From Anaeramoeba flamelloides (taxonomy: Eukaryota > Metamonada > Anaeramoebidae), in the NCBI GenBank assembly GCA_027625915.1, contig JANTQA010000023.1, positions 14,632,001 to 14,696,000 of the forward strand: a stretch of DNA of 64,000 nt, given 5' to 3'. Shown in pieces: positions 36,524 to 48,100 of the stretch. Position 1 is the first letter of the stretch. Each line of letters opens with the position of its first letter. The notes under the pieces were generated by a model that was given only the letters and a program-made list of their open reading frames with translations, did no database searches and had not been told where the DNA came from. The position numbers and the translations under genes were made by a program.

Positions 36524-36721
36524 CAGCCAGTTTCACTTTTAAGGCACAAACTTTCAACGAAATTTAAGGCACAAAAAAACCACAAATTAAGGCACAAAAT
36601 TTCGAATTTTTTTTTTTTACAATTTATTTTTACTAGAATTTGAATTTTGTGCTTTAATTAGAGATTTTTATTGTGCCTTAAATTTCGTTGAAAGTTTGTG
36701 TCTTAAAAGTGAAACTGACTG
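36524..36721. mobile_element. MITE family B, copy 3 (TA-flanked)
   Basis: 198 bases with TA on both sides. The left end is CAGCCAGTTTCAC and the right end GTGAAACTGACTG, and the arms carry the same TTTCAACGAAATTTAAGGCA block as copy 2. The centre is AT-rich with TTTTTACTAGAATTTGAATT. No coding capacity. The close match with copy 2 suggests recent activity or local hopping. Confidence 0.85.
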
Positions 36722-38489
36722 TAATGAAAATATTCAATTAAATAATATAATAAATACACAAATATTCACCGCTATAAAAATTAAAAAATGGAGTTAAAAT
36801 CCGATTAAGATAAAAGAAAACCCATTTTAAATGCTATTTTCCAGAAAAATTATTCTTTTGGAAAGTTTGATCCTTTTTTCCCTTTTTTCGAAAAATTCAA
36901 TATCCTTACACTTTTCAGATTTCTTTCAAATAGATGTTTTCTTTTGAAAAATTTATGATTCCTATTATTCATATATAAATATACAAAATTAGATTTTAAA
37001 AATAAAACCACAAGGTTTCTAAAAAAACCAAGTATTATAAATGAACTTAATTTTTTAGAAATTCAAGATATTTTTTATACTTAAAAAAAAATATAATTTG
37101 TTTATTCAATAAAAAGAAATCGAATCAATTTTTTTTTTTTGTTTAATTATTAATCAGATAAAAACAACCAAGCCAATAAATTAAAAATTATAATAAAATA
37201 AAATTTTTAAAACCAGAAAAATCTAAATTCACATATATTTAAAAACTTTTCAATTTAATTTTTTTTTTAATTAATTAATAATGAATCAATCTGAATTATT
37301 TTAATGCTTTTTAAATAAAAAAAATAGTAAAAATTTTAATAAATTTTATTATTATATCTAAGTTTTTTAAAGATTTTCAAACTTTAAAAAGGAATTCAGA
37401 TAAATAATTCTCAAAATATTAAAATAATATATATTCTCAAAAAAATTTCAAAATAATAATTATATATAATAACTACAACGCCAAATTTACTATTTAAACT
37501 ATTAAAATCCAAAAATATCAAACAAAAGAATCATTTATTGTCCCAATTGATTTATAAAAAATGTTTTACTACATTACATAACATTTTTTAGTTCAATATT
37601 CTCACTATTAATATATTAAAAATGAAAAAAAAAAAAAAAAAATCGGCTACAAAATTATTATAAAAAAGAAGGAATATGTGTTTATCAATATGATACACAA
37701 TCCAGATTAATAATAAGATAAATCAGAACTTTTTAAATTAATAAAATTAAAATTAGCCTAAAACAATCAAATGTTTGTATATGACTTAATTTTGATAAAA
37801 CACAACCATATCTTAAAAAAAATAAATATCAATTATAATTTTGACAATTTTCCAAGAATTTGGAATTAAAACAAATACGATAAAACTTTAAATAAACCAA
37901 TTACCTGAAAAAAAATATAAATTAATTCGGATTGAAAAAAAAAACGAAATATTTACAATAAAAAACTTTGAAATGTAAAAAAGATAATTTTTAAAAAAAA
38001 TATTTGATTTTTAAACAGCAAAATTAAGCCAATGGGTTGAAATATAAATATTTTAAAATAATATGTATTTACCATTTGTTTATGGGATTGTTCAACAGAT
38101 ATCTAAACGAAAAAAACTTAAACTAATCATTTTCTTGGAAAATTAAAAAGTCACAAATTTTTAAAATATAAAAATCCATTATTTCCAATATTAATTCATA
38201 AAACTGCGGTGAAAATTGACCAAGTAAGCACTTCAAATCGAAAAAAGAATGTATGAACTCAAAATAAATTAGAAATAAAGGGTTTAAAAAACCTATCCAA
38301 AAATTTAAAGTTTTCAAAAAAAAAAATATAATGTAATTATTAATTGGAAAATAGAAAAATTAACATTTTAAGATATAAATCTAAAACTAATTAGAGAAAA
38401 AAATGAATAATCTATCACTCTTGATGGGAAATTAGGATTTTATAAATAAATAAATATAATAATTTTGTCAATAAAAATATGTGTCATCA

Positions 38490-38930
38490 TGTACTGTGGG
38501 GTGTTGTAGAGTGCCCTAAAGTTACAACCTTTTCCAGGATTCAAAATAGTTTGATAAAATTAGAGATTTGACTTTTTTGTTTAAATTCTGTAATAAAAAA
38601 CATAATAGCAATTTTCTTGAATTTTTATTTTTTTTTTTTTTGATTCAAAAATCTATAGATTTTCAAATCAAAATAACAATTAAAAAAAAACCCAACGACA
38701 ATTTTCTTGGATTTTCCATTTTATTAAAAAAGTGGATCTATTTTTGGAATAAACCCAAACCCCAAGAAAAGCTAATGGTATGTTTTTATAATTTAAGAAA
38801 TAATTATGCTATTTCTTAAACTAAAAAAACAATTTCGTTTTCTGAGATTCAAATCATTTTCATTAAATCCTAGATTTTTTTAAATAAATTTAAATTCTAG
38901 AAAAACAAAAGACATTTCCAATGAAACCCA
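38490..38930. repeat. Family F palindromic repeat cluster
   Basis: Begins with the GC-richer tag GTTGTAGAGTGCCC, then CTTTTCCAGGATTCAAAA and several A/T-rich inverted stretches (AAATCTATAGATTTTC type), ending in TAAATTCTAGAAAAAC. More degraded than the copies inside introns. Confidence 0.5.
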
Positions 38931-39226
38931 CTAACTAATTAATTAATAAGAGAAAAAAAAATAAAGATCAAAAAGAAAATTAAAAGAAAAACAAACAAAC
39001 AAAAAAAAAAAACGAAGAAAAAGAAAACAGAGAAATACTCGAAAAGATAAAATTAAGTTTTGATTAAATTCAGTAATTTTTTTTATTTCAAAAAAAAAAA
39101 ATAAATTATAAAACATCTAATAAAAGAAAAGAAAATAAATTAATTTCAATTTAATACACTTAATGATTCCAATTTGTTTAAAGTATTTTTAATGAAATCA
39201 TATGAAAAAATAAAATAAAAAAAAAT

Positions 39227-42136
39227 TTAAAGAAAAAGATCTTCAAAATCGGTTTCGATGCAATCTACATGGCCCATTAAATGTAATTTATGTTTTTTGC
39301 CCAATTCTGTGTTAAAATACGTTGCTAACTTATTGTATCTTTGTAAGAAAGATTTTTCAATAGGATTATTATTTGCTAAAAAGGAATATTTATTTGTTTC
39401 AAAAGTTAATACCTTTGTGGAAATATCATATTTTTTTGGAAAAATATCATGAGCTGTTATAATCGATGAACCAACGATACTATTTTTCATAAAAAAGTAA
39501 TCAGAATATTGAGAAAGATGGATTTTCGCTAATATTGAGCTTTCATCTGCTAGATAATATATTGAGTTTTCGACGGAATAATAAATTAAGATCCCAATAA
39601 AATTTAAACTCTTTGATTGATTTGTTAAAGGTATCAAACTTGGTAAATTTGTTAAAACCCTCGGAATAAAATGATTTTGATTTACATTTTCTTGTAATAT
39701 TTCAAATTTTGTTTTGATATTTGTAGAAAAAGAGGTTTCTGAATTTTCATTAAAACCAGAATAATGTCTTAAATCTAAATTATAAATTTTTACACGAGTT
39801 CCCTCTTTAAGTTTTCTCCACAATTGAATGGAATCATCCCAAATCTGAATAATTTTATCATTCTGATGAGTTGTTGAATCGGCATTGTAATTTATTACCT
39901 TTACTTCAAAAAAACTCATAGAATTATGATTTTTGTTTTTGTTATTAATATTATCTTTATTATTATAATGGCCACTATTGGAGATTCCCCAAGATTTCTT
40001 TTGACTACTATTGTTGGTAATTTGGTTCTCATTTTTATCATTTTTATTAATATTGTTAACAAAATTGCCATTCATTGAGATATTCATATCCATATCTGTA
40101 TTATTATTATTATTGTTGTTGTTATTAATGTTGTTATTATGATTATTCACATTTTGGTCAGAATTTTTATTTTGTACCAAATTGTCATTTTGTATAATGT
40201 TCATATTAATATTTGGATTGCTAATAACGAGATTAGAATTATTACAGACCTGTTCAATATTAGTATTATTATTACTATTATTATTAATATTATTATCACC
40301 ATTGCTGTAATTTTGAGTATTATTATTAGGATTATTATGATTATTATTAATTTGTTTATCATTTTTCATTTGGTTCCAATTTTTATCAGTCTTATTTACA
40401 CTATTATAAATGACACTTTCCTTCTTTTGGAAAGAGTTATTCATATTATTTAGAACACTACTCTCATTTTCATCATGCTTATCCTGATTATTGTTTCTTT
40501 GAAATATCTTTTCAAATTCGATATTTCTTTGTAAAGGATCCTTAAAGCTGAAATTACAATTATACTTTTTCTGTGTAAGCCACATAGGCGATTTTCTTTG
40601 AATAATAACATCGATACAAAAAATATTTCCGCCGTTTGGTTTTAATAAAGAAAGACTGATTGGGGTTAATTGTTGATTAGGTTTTGGAAATCCTAATTTG
40701 GTATTTTGGCTTACAATTCTTGTAGAATTAAAAGAAAGAGATAAACGAATATCTGAGGAAAGGCAATCAAGAACGGAGGCAACTTTATCAAAACCAGAAA
40801 GTTGTGAACTAAGTATTTGCAATTTTGATCCTTCGATCAATTTACCTTCATCGATTAAAGTAAGCAAGTGTTTATCAAAAAGTGCTTTGATTGAATACCA
40901 TCCGTCAGTTAATTCAATCCGATATTTTTGTGAGTTTGTGGTTTTTTCTGTCGAATTCGAAAAACATGTAGTTATTGCAGATGAAGACGAAGTCGAAGAA
41001 ATATGAGAAGAGGTAGAAAAAGAAGTAGTTGTTGTTGTTGGTGGTGTTGTTGTTGTTATATGAGTAGGAGTGATTTTTGTTGTTGTTGTTGAATAATCGT
41101 TTTTTTTCAAACCATTTTGCTCCTCTTGTTCAAATTGATCAAATATTGAAAAGAAGTCTTCCATTTCTGTTTCTGTCATTGTTTGGATATTGCTTTGTTG
41201 CTTTTGTATTTGAATGGAAGAAATTTCCAAAATAATGCCTTTTGTTAATAAAGAAGGACTGCCAACTATTTGAGACAGCGGAGACTGTTTCTTTTCAGTA
41301 AATTCAATTCGGTACCTTTCTTTTAATTTATTTAAAATGTGTAGTGGTGTAAAGTAAAGCTTTTTTTGATACAATTGGGATAACTGCTTTGGGTACAAAC
41401 GTAGCTTGGATCCTAAATCATAAACAACCCTTTGGTAATGGTTTGTGATCCATTCGTTACTTGGGTGTTCTTTTGTTCTCACAATTAAAAGATAAAGAAT
41501 GAGTCTTGATCGGATCTCTTCAAAGCCAATGCCTTGCTTGGTGAAGTTGGTTACACAGTTTTTTGTTGATTTTAAAAGTTCTAAGAGATTGGTTAGATCT
41601 AATTCCTGTAAAGAAAATTTGAAATTTAAACAATTGTTCCTGTTTAAACCAATAATTTTTGATGGAAGCCCAAACTGAATTAATTCCGTTTTTGAATATA
41701 ATTTGTTTTTTGTTTTCTTGAGTAGTTTTTCGATTTTGGCAAGGAAATTGTTTTGTGTTTCATCTGTTGGCAAATCAAAATTTTGATCATTGAAATTCAG
41801 AAACAAAGGATTCACTTTTCTGAGGGAATTGCTTTCTTCTTGTTTATTGTTGTTGTTGTGTTTATTATTGTTTTTTTGTTTTTCTTGCTCTTGCTCATCA
41901 TTGTTGCTTTTTGTTTTTTTAGGTTTGAAAACTTGCCTAGGTTGCTTCCATTTCCGTTTTTTTCTTCTTACCTGTGGTTGTACCATTCTGGTTGTTAATC
42001 GATTCGGATCATAATTTTCTTGATTCAAAACAATTCCTTTATTATTGTCTGTCTCAGTTGAACGGTTCGTCATGTGGTTGTTATTGTAAATTTTAGATTG
42101 TTGTTGTTGTTTATGATCTTGAGAAACTAAACTCAT
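39227..42136 (-). CDS. BRCA2 homologue (helical-OB DNA-binding core)
   Basis: A single frame of 969 residues, ATG to TAA. BRCA2 proteins load RAD51 on single-stranded DNA during homologous recombination in the nucleus. Visible parts: a helical domain (about 160-290, with WITNHYQRVVYDL and LNKLKERYRIEF); OB1 (about 405-515, ELTDGWYSIKALFD, LGFPKPNQQLTPISLSLL, FCIDVIIQRKSPMW), a close match to the ELTDGWYSIKA signature; OB2 (about 740-800, FFEVKVINYN, IQIWDDSIQLWRKLKEGTRV); and OB3 (about 845-950, NFIGILIYY, YYLADESSILAKIHLS). In vertebrates a tower domain interrupts OB2; here about 200 Asn-rich residues separate OB1 from OB2 and no tower is evident. The N-terminal 150 residues are Gln/Asn/Lys-rich and I find no BRC repeat (F-x-x-A). 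A possible splice acceptor lies just before the ATG, so BRC-bearing upstream exons cannot be excluded. Confidence 0.88.
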   Translation of the reverse strand: MSLVSQDHKQQQQSKIYNNNHMTNRSTETDNNKGIVLNQENYDPNRLTTRMVQPQVRRKKRKWKQPRQVFKPKKTKSNNDEQEQEKQKNNNKHNNNNKQEESNSLRKVNPLFLNFNDQNFDLPTDETQNNFLAKIEKLLKKTKNKLYSKTELIQFGLPSKIIGLNRNNCLNFKFSLQELDLTNLLELLKSTKNCVTNFTKQGIGFEEIRSRLILYLLIVRTKEHPSNEWITNHYQRVVYDLGSKLRLYPKQLSQLYQKKLYFTPLHILNKLKERYRIEFTEKKQSPLSQIVGSPSLLTKGIILEISSIQIQKQQSNIQTMTETEMEDFFSIFDQFEQEEQNGLKKNDYSTTTTKITPTHITTTTPPTTTTTSFSTSSHISSTSSSSAITTCFSNSTEKTTNSQKYRIELTDGWYSIKALFDKHLLTLIDEGKLIEGSKLQILSSQLSGFDKVASVLDCLSSDIRLSLSFNSTRIVSQNTKLGFPKPNQQLTPISLSLLKPNGGNIFCIDVIIQRKSPMWLTQKKYNCNFSFKDPLQRNIEFEKIFQRNNNQDKHDENESSVLNNMNNSFQKKESVIYNSVNKTDKNWNQMKNDKQINNNHNNPNNNTQNYSNGDNNINNNSNNNTNIEQVCNNSNLVISNPNINMNIIQNDNLVQNKNSDQNVNNHNNNINNNNNNNNNTDMDMNISMNGNFVNNINKNDKNENQITNNSSQKKSWGISNSGHYNNKDNINNKNKNHNSMSFFEVKVINYNADSTTHQNDKIIQIWDDSIQLWRKLKEGTRVKIYNLDLRHYSGFNENSETSFSTNIKTKFEILQENVNQNHFIPRVLTNLPSLIPLTNQSKSLNFIGILIYYSVENSIYYLADESSILAKIHLSQYSDYFFMKNSIVGSSIITAHDIFPKKYDISTKVLTFETNKYSFLANNNPIEKSFLQRYNKLATYFNTELGKKHKLHLMGHVDCIETDFEDLFL

Positions 42137-45100
42137 AAATTCTAAAAAACAGTTTTTGATTTGAATTTTACTACTGTTGTTTGTTAAAGTAAAAAAGATG
42201 TGGGTTTTTATCTTTTACAATTCAGAAAAGATAAAAAAAAAAAAAAAAAAACTTTTGTTAAGCCAAGTTTCGAAAAAAAGAAAAAATGTTTCTTAATTAT
42301 GAAAAATTTTTTTATACTGTAGTTAAGAAACTTTTCTTACAATTTGTCTCAAGTAATAAGGACCATTTGTTAGTCATTGTTGGTACTAACTCCAAATCAG
42401 TAACTCTCGAAAAATAATGCTTAGAATTAAAAATTGTTCATTGAGTGAAGAAAAATTTCATTTGATTTGTTGATTAATAAGGTTTACAATACCAAAAGAA
42501 AAAAAAAAAAAATATTGTCATTTATTTATGTAATAAGTCATGCAGTTTTGATTCTAAACTGATCGTCTTCACATTAGTATGGATTTTTAGATAATTTTAG
42601 CGACCTAATTTTGATTTTTTTCATTTTTAATCTCTTTATACATAGCATAGTAAACTAATATCTGACTAAATGAATTAAAAAATTTTTTGCTATCGATTGT
42701 GACAATAATAAATTATTTAAATTTATATTTTTTTTGAGTTTATCTAGTTTAAATAATAAATTTCAAATCGCTATTCTTGTATCCAGTTTTTTTTTTTTGA
42801 AACCAAATCGAGAATTTAATAATTGATTACAAGGAAATTATATTCCTTTCTAGATGAGCTAAAAGAAAAATATAGCTCAAGTGTTCTTAATTTATATTGG
42901 TGTAAAATTTAAAAGAATTCCTTCATCTTCGTCTTTCTCTAAAAATAACATTTCTTTTTTTTAAAAAATAAATCAACCTTCATTTGGGTTATCGATCCAA
43001 TATAAAAATATTTTTTCGAAAGAAAATTTTTTAAGAAGATATTCTTTCTCATTCTTTTTTTTTAGAGTCCAATTTGCAAAAATGAATTTTCTCAAAAAAT
43101 TTTCTAATTTAATTTTTTTACTTTTTTATTGAAACATAAATATTTTCTAAAGAATAAAATATCTATTATATCCATTAGTTTTAAATCTTCAAATTTTTAA
43201 TAATAATTGTCATTAATTAATTTTATTGTTTTTATTTTAATTTTTTAGATAATTTCTTTACAGGAAATGAAATATATTTTTTTTAGAATTTTTATTATTC
43301 AATATAATATTATTGAAATATTTTCTCATTTTATTTATTAATTTCATATTTTTTTCATTAAATTCAAATTCATGAGAGGTTTTCATAATAATACATATTA
43401 TCACGATACTATAAATAAATTATAGATAATATTAAAAAAATCGTGATTAGTCCAGCTTTATCTCAATAATCATAAAATCGTAATATTACCACATAAAATC
43501 GGAGATAAAATAATTATAGTGAAAAAATTATTTTTTTGAAATCTCTTTTACAAAAAAATCTTGTGAATATTATCAATCTTTGAGACTTTTACAACTCTTT
43601 TCCCCTTTTAAAAATTTTAGAAAATGTTTAAAAGTGTTTTAAAGTCTTCACAAGTACTTGAACGTTCTGAAAGTCTCAAAGTTTTAAAAAAGTTCTGGGA
43701 ATTATTGTTTAGTTGTAAAAAAATTTTTTCGTTTCATTTTTTTTTTTAACAATTTTAAAATCTCCTGTAAATTTTATTTTCAAGCAAACAACATTCTATT
43801 TCAACAATGTACTTTGGTCTCTAATAGATGTGTTTTTTTAAATGGGGTTATTAACTTCGCAAGTTAAATAACGAAAAAAGAGTAAGGGTAATTTTCCTTC
43901 TTATTTTTGATAGATCAAAAAAACACCTATAAACTCTAGTTGTATTTTCTGTACAATACGAAGATGCTATGAGAAGAAGAATAACAAGAAGAAAATAACT
44001 TTCCAAAGAATCTTAATAAGAGGTGACGTGATAAGTTGTGGTTGTGGTGAAATATTTTGAACAATTATCCATAACTCCTTTCAGCTTTCAGAGAATATTG
44101 AAAATGTTTTAACCCAATAACACATTCTTTAAATAACATCTGAAAAATTGGTTGTTTTAGAATCCTTTTTATTCAATGTAATTCACAACACCAAGAATGA
44201 CTGAGAAAGTATTTATTTGTCTTTTTTATGATGTTTGGTGATCAAAAAGGATCAATCAATATTTCAACCAAATAAAATAAAAGAGAATGAAAACTCTTGA
44301 TCTTATACGAATTGAATCAAATATCCTTTTTTTGTTTTTTTTCAAAGAATAACTTTTTTTCTAGGATCTATTTTTTGATCAAACAAAATATTGCTTTGTA
44401 AAAAATATTGCTGAATTAGCCCAAAAACCCATCAACTATTATATGTTGCGATTTTAATTTTTATCATAATATTTTGACTTTTATCATGATTTTTTGCAAA
44501 TTATTGTCATTTTATTGAATATTCGATTTGTGATATTATAGATTATTGCGATCTTCTATAATATCGCGATATGTGAAAAATAATTGCGATTTTTGAAGCT
44601 TGATCGTGACTTAACACAGCTATCTTCAAATTCTCTAATATTAATTTCGATCATTTTTTTGAATTGAAAAATTAATTTATTACCAATTAACAAATTTTTA
44701 ATTAAATTCAATAATTCTTCATTTTCTTAATTAATTTTATACACCATCCTTTGTATTTGTTAAAATATTTTTTTAAATTTTGCATAAATGTGATAATATA
44801 ATATTTTTTTTATCAAAGGATTCATTAAATTTTCTCAGAAATAAATAAGGACTTATAATTAGATATATATATATATATATATATATTTAATTTCCCATTT
44901 GGAACTTGAAAAATTTTAATAATTGTAATCTATTGTTTTATTAGAATTATTTTTTATTTTTCTTGTATAAAAAAAAAAAATTAAAATAAATTTTAGATTT
45001 TATGATTCTATTAATCTTTCGAATAAATTAAAAATTCTTTCACATTTTTTTTAAATGCCTTGAATTTTTTTTTCATTTTGCTTATGAAAAAAGCGGAAAT

Positions 45101-45158
45101 AGAAAAAAAACGGGAAAGAGATAAAAACAAACAAAAAAAAAATAAATACAATATAAAT
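42137..45158. other. Gene-free stretch between BRCA2 homologue and TTC7-like gene
   Basis: Three kilobases of AT-rich sequence, likely holding the BRCA2 gene's upstream region and the TTC7-like gene's 3' region. Two weakly mirrored blocks, about 43380-43530 and 44440-44620, share AATCGTGAT/ATCACGATT and TAATATCGCGAT-type words. They may be arms of an old inverted-repeat element, but divergence is too high to set ends. An AT dinucleotide run lies at 44863-44886. Confidence 0.5.
44863..44886. repeat. AT dinucleotide microsatellite
   Basis: Twelve uninterrupted AT units, self-complementary and so able to form a cruciform. No link to a gene is evident. Confidence 0.8.
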
Positions 45159-48100
45159 CTAAAGAATGAATTGAATATTTTTAAAAGGATAAACTGGGTT
45201 AGTACTTTCAAGTTTTGTGGCTTTATTTAAACAATCAATAGCCTTTTTCCAAATTTCTGTATTTCCATTTGATTTTTCGAGATATTGCGATTGGTGCTTT
45301 CTAGCGATACCCAAACTTTTCCATGCTAAATGACTAGAGGGGCTCATTTTCACCGCAGATTTCAAATGAGTAAGTGCGATATTTATTTTTTGGCCCTTCT
45401 CGATATTTTTCTCGTGCTTTGCTTGCTTTAAATAGACAAGGCCTTTATAACATAAAGATTCGATATGGTTGGGATCTAAAAGTAATGCCTTTTCAAAAAC
45501 GTCCAATGCATTTGCAAAGTTATGCTTTTCATATTCTATTAACCCATGGGCAAAGAAGCAATCTGGCATTATTATTGATAGGATATAGCTTTCTCTAATA
45601 CACGTTAGGGCGTCATCCAATTTACCAATTTTGATATAAGATCTCGCTGCCAAATTCCAGATTTTGGCATAGGTCAATAAAGCAGATCGAACAAATTGCT
45701 TTTGATTAATTTGTTGTGAAGATTGCTTTCCGAATTGTTTTAAATTATTGAGTGAAATTTGATTATTCAATAGTCCTTGATTTAAAAAGCTTTCAGTCCA
45801 ATGATCACCTGAACTTTGAGTTTCGCTCCAATCAGAGCTACCTAGATCTGAATTTGAAGTTTTGGGATAATCCTTATTTTTTAAAGCTTTATTATAATTC
45901 TCATAATCTTTACGATTTTCTTTATTGATTTTAATATTATTTTCTTTGCTACTACCACTACCACTACCACTACCACTACCACTACCACTACCACTGCCAC
46001 CACTTTTACTTCCTTTGCCTTTCTGATCCGTATTCTTGGCATTTTGCTTTGCTTTTTTTTTCCTTTTATTTGCTGTTAGCCCAATTACCATTTCATTTAA
46101 GCTTCTGCCTAATAGCGCACCAGATTCAAAATTTTGAATAAGTAAGGATAAATTTTCAGGTAACGAGGAAATATTTGATTTTTGGGATTGTTGCTTACGA
46201 AGGTCAACTAAGATCCCCAATTTAATTAAATTCTTTAAAAATAATTTTTTCCATAAATCAAGTGCTTGCTTATAAATTAAAAATACTCGTTGGGTTTTAA
46301 TATTCATTAATTTGTAATAAATGTCTGCCTTTAATAATATTAAATCGATGGATTCAGGAAATTGCACCATTGCAGCTTCACAAATTTCGGCAGCTACTCT
46401 GAATTGCTTTTTGGCGGTCATTATTAAAGCAAGTAGCTCCCATGGTCTTGGGGAAGAGTGTGGATTCAGTTTTAAAGCCAGTCGCGCATAGTATGTGGCA
46501 TCGTCTAACCATCTCAACTTTGCATAAAGTAATGCCAAATTAAATGCAACATCAGGATCAGTTGGATCCTTTTTAAAAGAATCGTCGAGTGTTTGGATTG
46601 ACAATTTTTGGTGTTTTAATCTCTTGTTTTCATTTTGTGATTTATCAGCAATTTTTGCATGACAGATCCCAATTATTTGTTTTAATTTTTGTATTATAAA
46701 TGAATTGTAATCATCACCCTCCTCCTCCTCATCATCATCATCATCATCACCATCACCATCATCATAACGGTTATCATCGTCATTCTTTTCTTTTTTTTCT
46801 TCTTTTTTCATTTTTTCTTCTTTTTTCACTTTTTCTACTTCGTCTTCTTCTTCTTCTTGAACAACATGATTTCCATTTTTATTCTTATTCTTATTCTTAT
46901 TCCTTTTCTTTTTCTTGCTTTCATTTTTTTTAGAATTGAAAATGTTTAAATATTTATTTGCAAATTTTAAGGCATCTTCTTCTTTTGATAATTTATTGAT
47001 TAAGGTTTTTAATTTTAATAAAATCATTGGAATATTATTTGGGGTTTTAAAAAGGATATTTTCTGCTGTGATCAAAGAAAGTTCTGGATTTTCATCATAA
47101 TCCTGTGCAAATGCCAGTTGGAATAAATAATGTGAATTATTTGGGTTCGTTTTAATAGCTAGTTCAAAATATTTTGATAAATCCTTCATATTCATTTTCA
47201 TTGAACTTGCAATAGGGAATAAATCAAAAAGTTTTGGAATTGCGTTAATAATTTTAGTCTTATCTTTTGGATATTTCTTTTTGGTTAACTTTTTTTTTAA
47301 ATTTGATGTTGACTTTGCTTTAGCTTTTTGTTTATTAGGATCTTTTGGAAGCTTTTTATTTTTTTTTGATGTCTTATGATTACTATTGCTTTTATTACCT
47401 TTACCACTTCGATTGCCTTTGCCCCTTTTGTTTGGTTGCTTTAATTCTGATAAATCTGAATTTGTATCATAATTCTGTTTTGATCTCATCTTTAATAATT
47501 TTTTTTCATTTTTAAATTCTGTTTTATCGTTTGTTGGTGAAAATGTTGATATAGACATTGATTTCATTCGATTTTTTTGATATTTTTCTCGATCAACTCT
47601 TCTATTTTGTGGTTTGGCTTTTGTTTTTGTTTTTGTCTTTGCTTTTGTCTTTGGTACCTTTTTAGTTTCTTTTTTTTTTGATTTGTGATTTCCAAGATTT
47701 TTTGTTTTTTTTTTTTCCGATTTTGTCTTTTCTTTTGTTTTCTCTTTTTCTTTTTCTTTTACTTTTTCTTTGTCTTTTGTCTTTTCTTTTGTTTTCTCTT
47801 TTGTTTTCTCTTTTTCTTCTTGTGGGTTAGTTTCAAGTAAAGCTACTGTTTTAAATTGCTCTTGATTTTTCTTTAACAAAGCTAAACTTGATTCAGATTT
47901 TAATCTAGAAACAGCTCTCGATCCTTTCAAATGAGGATTCCTTTTATGATATAACTTGACATTAATTTTCAGATTTGGCTCTTGACTAACCATCCTTTCT
48001 AATATAGAGAGCAACAAATAAGTTTCTTCAGGCAAAGAAAAGGGAACAAAGTGTGTTTTTAAGATCTTGGAATTTTTAATTTTGATCGACGGATAAATCG

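Larger units (their letters stand above)
34714..39226. other. Gene-free stretch between USP and BRCA2 homologue
   Basis: Between the proposed USP start and the 3' end of the BRCA2 homologue (both on the minus strand). Holds two family B MITEs (35639-35836 and 36524-36721), long A/T runs, and a family F cluster (38490-38930). A good-looking GT donor (GTGAGT, minus strand, near 36067) and a possible 30-base micro-exon near 38071-38100 could not be fitted in phase with any gene. Confidence 0.5.

Noticed and set aside
38071-38317. Minus-strand frame with FEFIHSFFDLKCLLG and a neighbouring 30-base candidate exon, considered as the USP N-terminus
   Set aside because: No donor/acceptor pair keeps phase between these pieces and the USP exons, and a better start (34713) exists.
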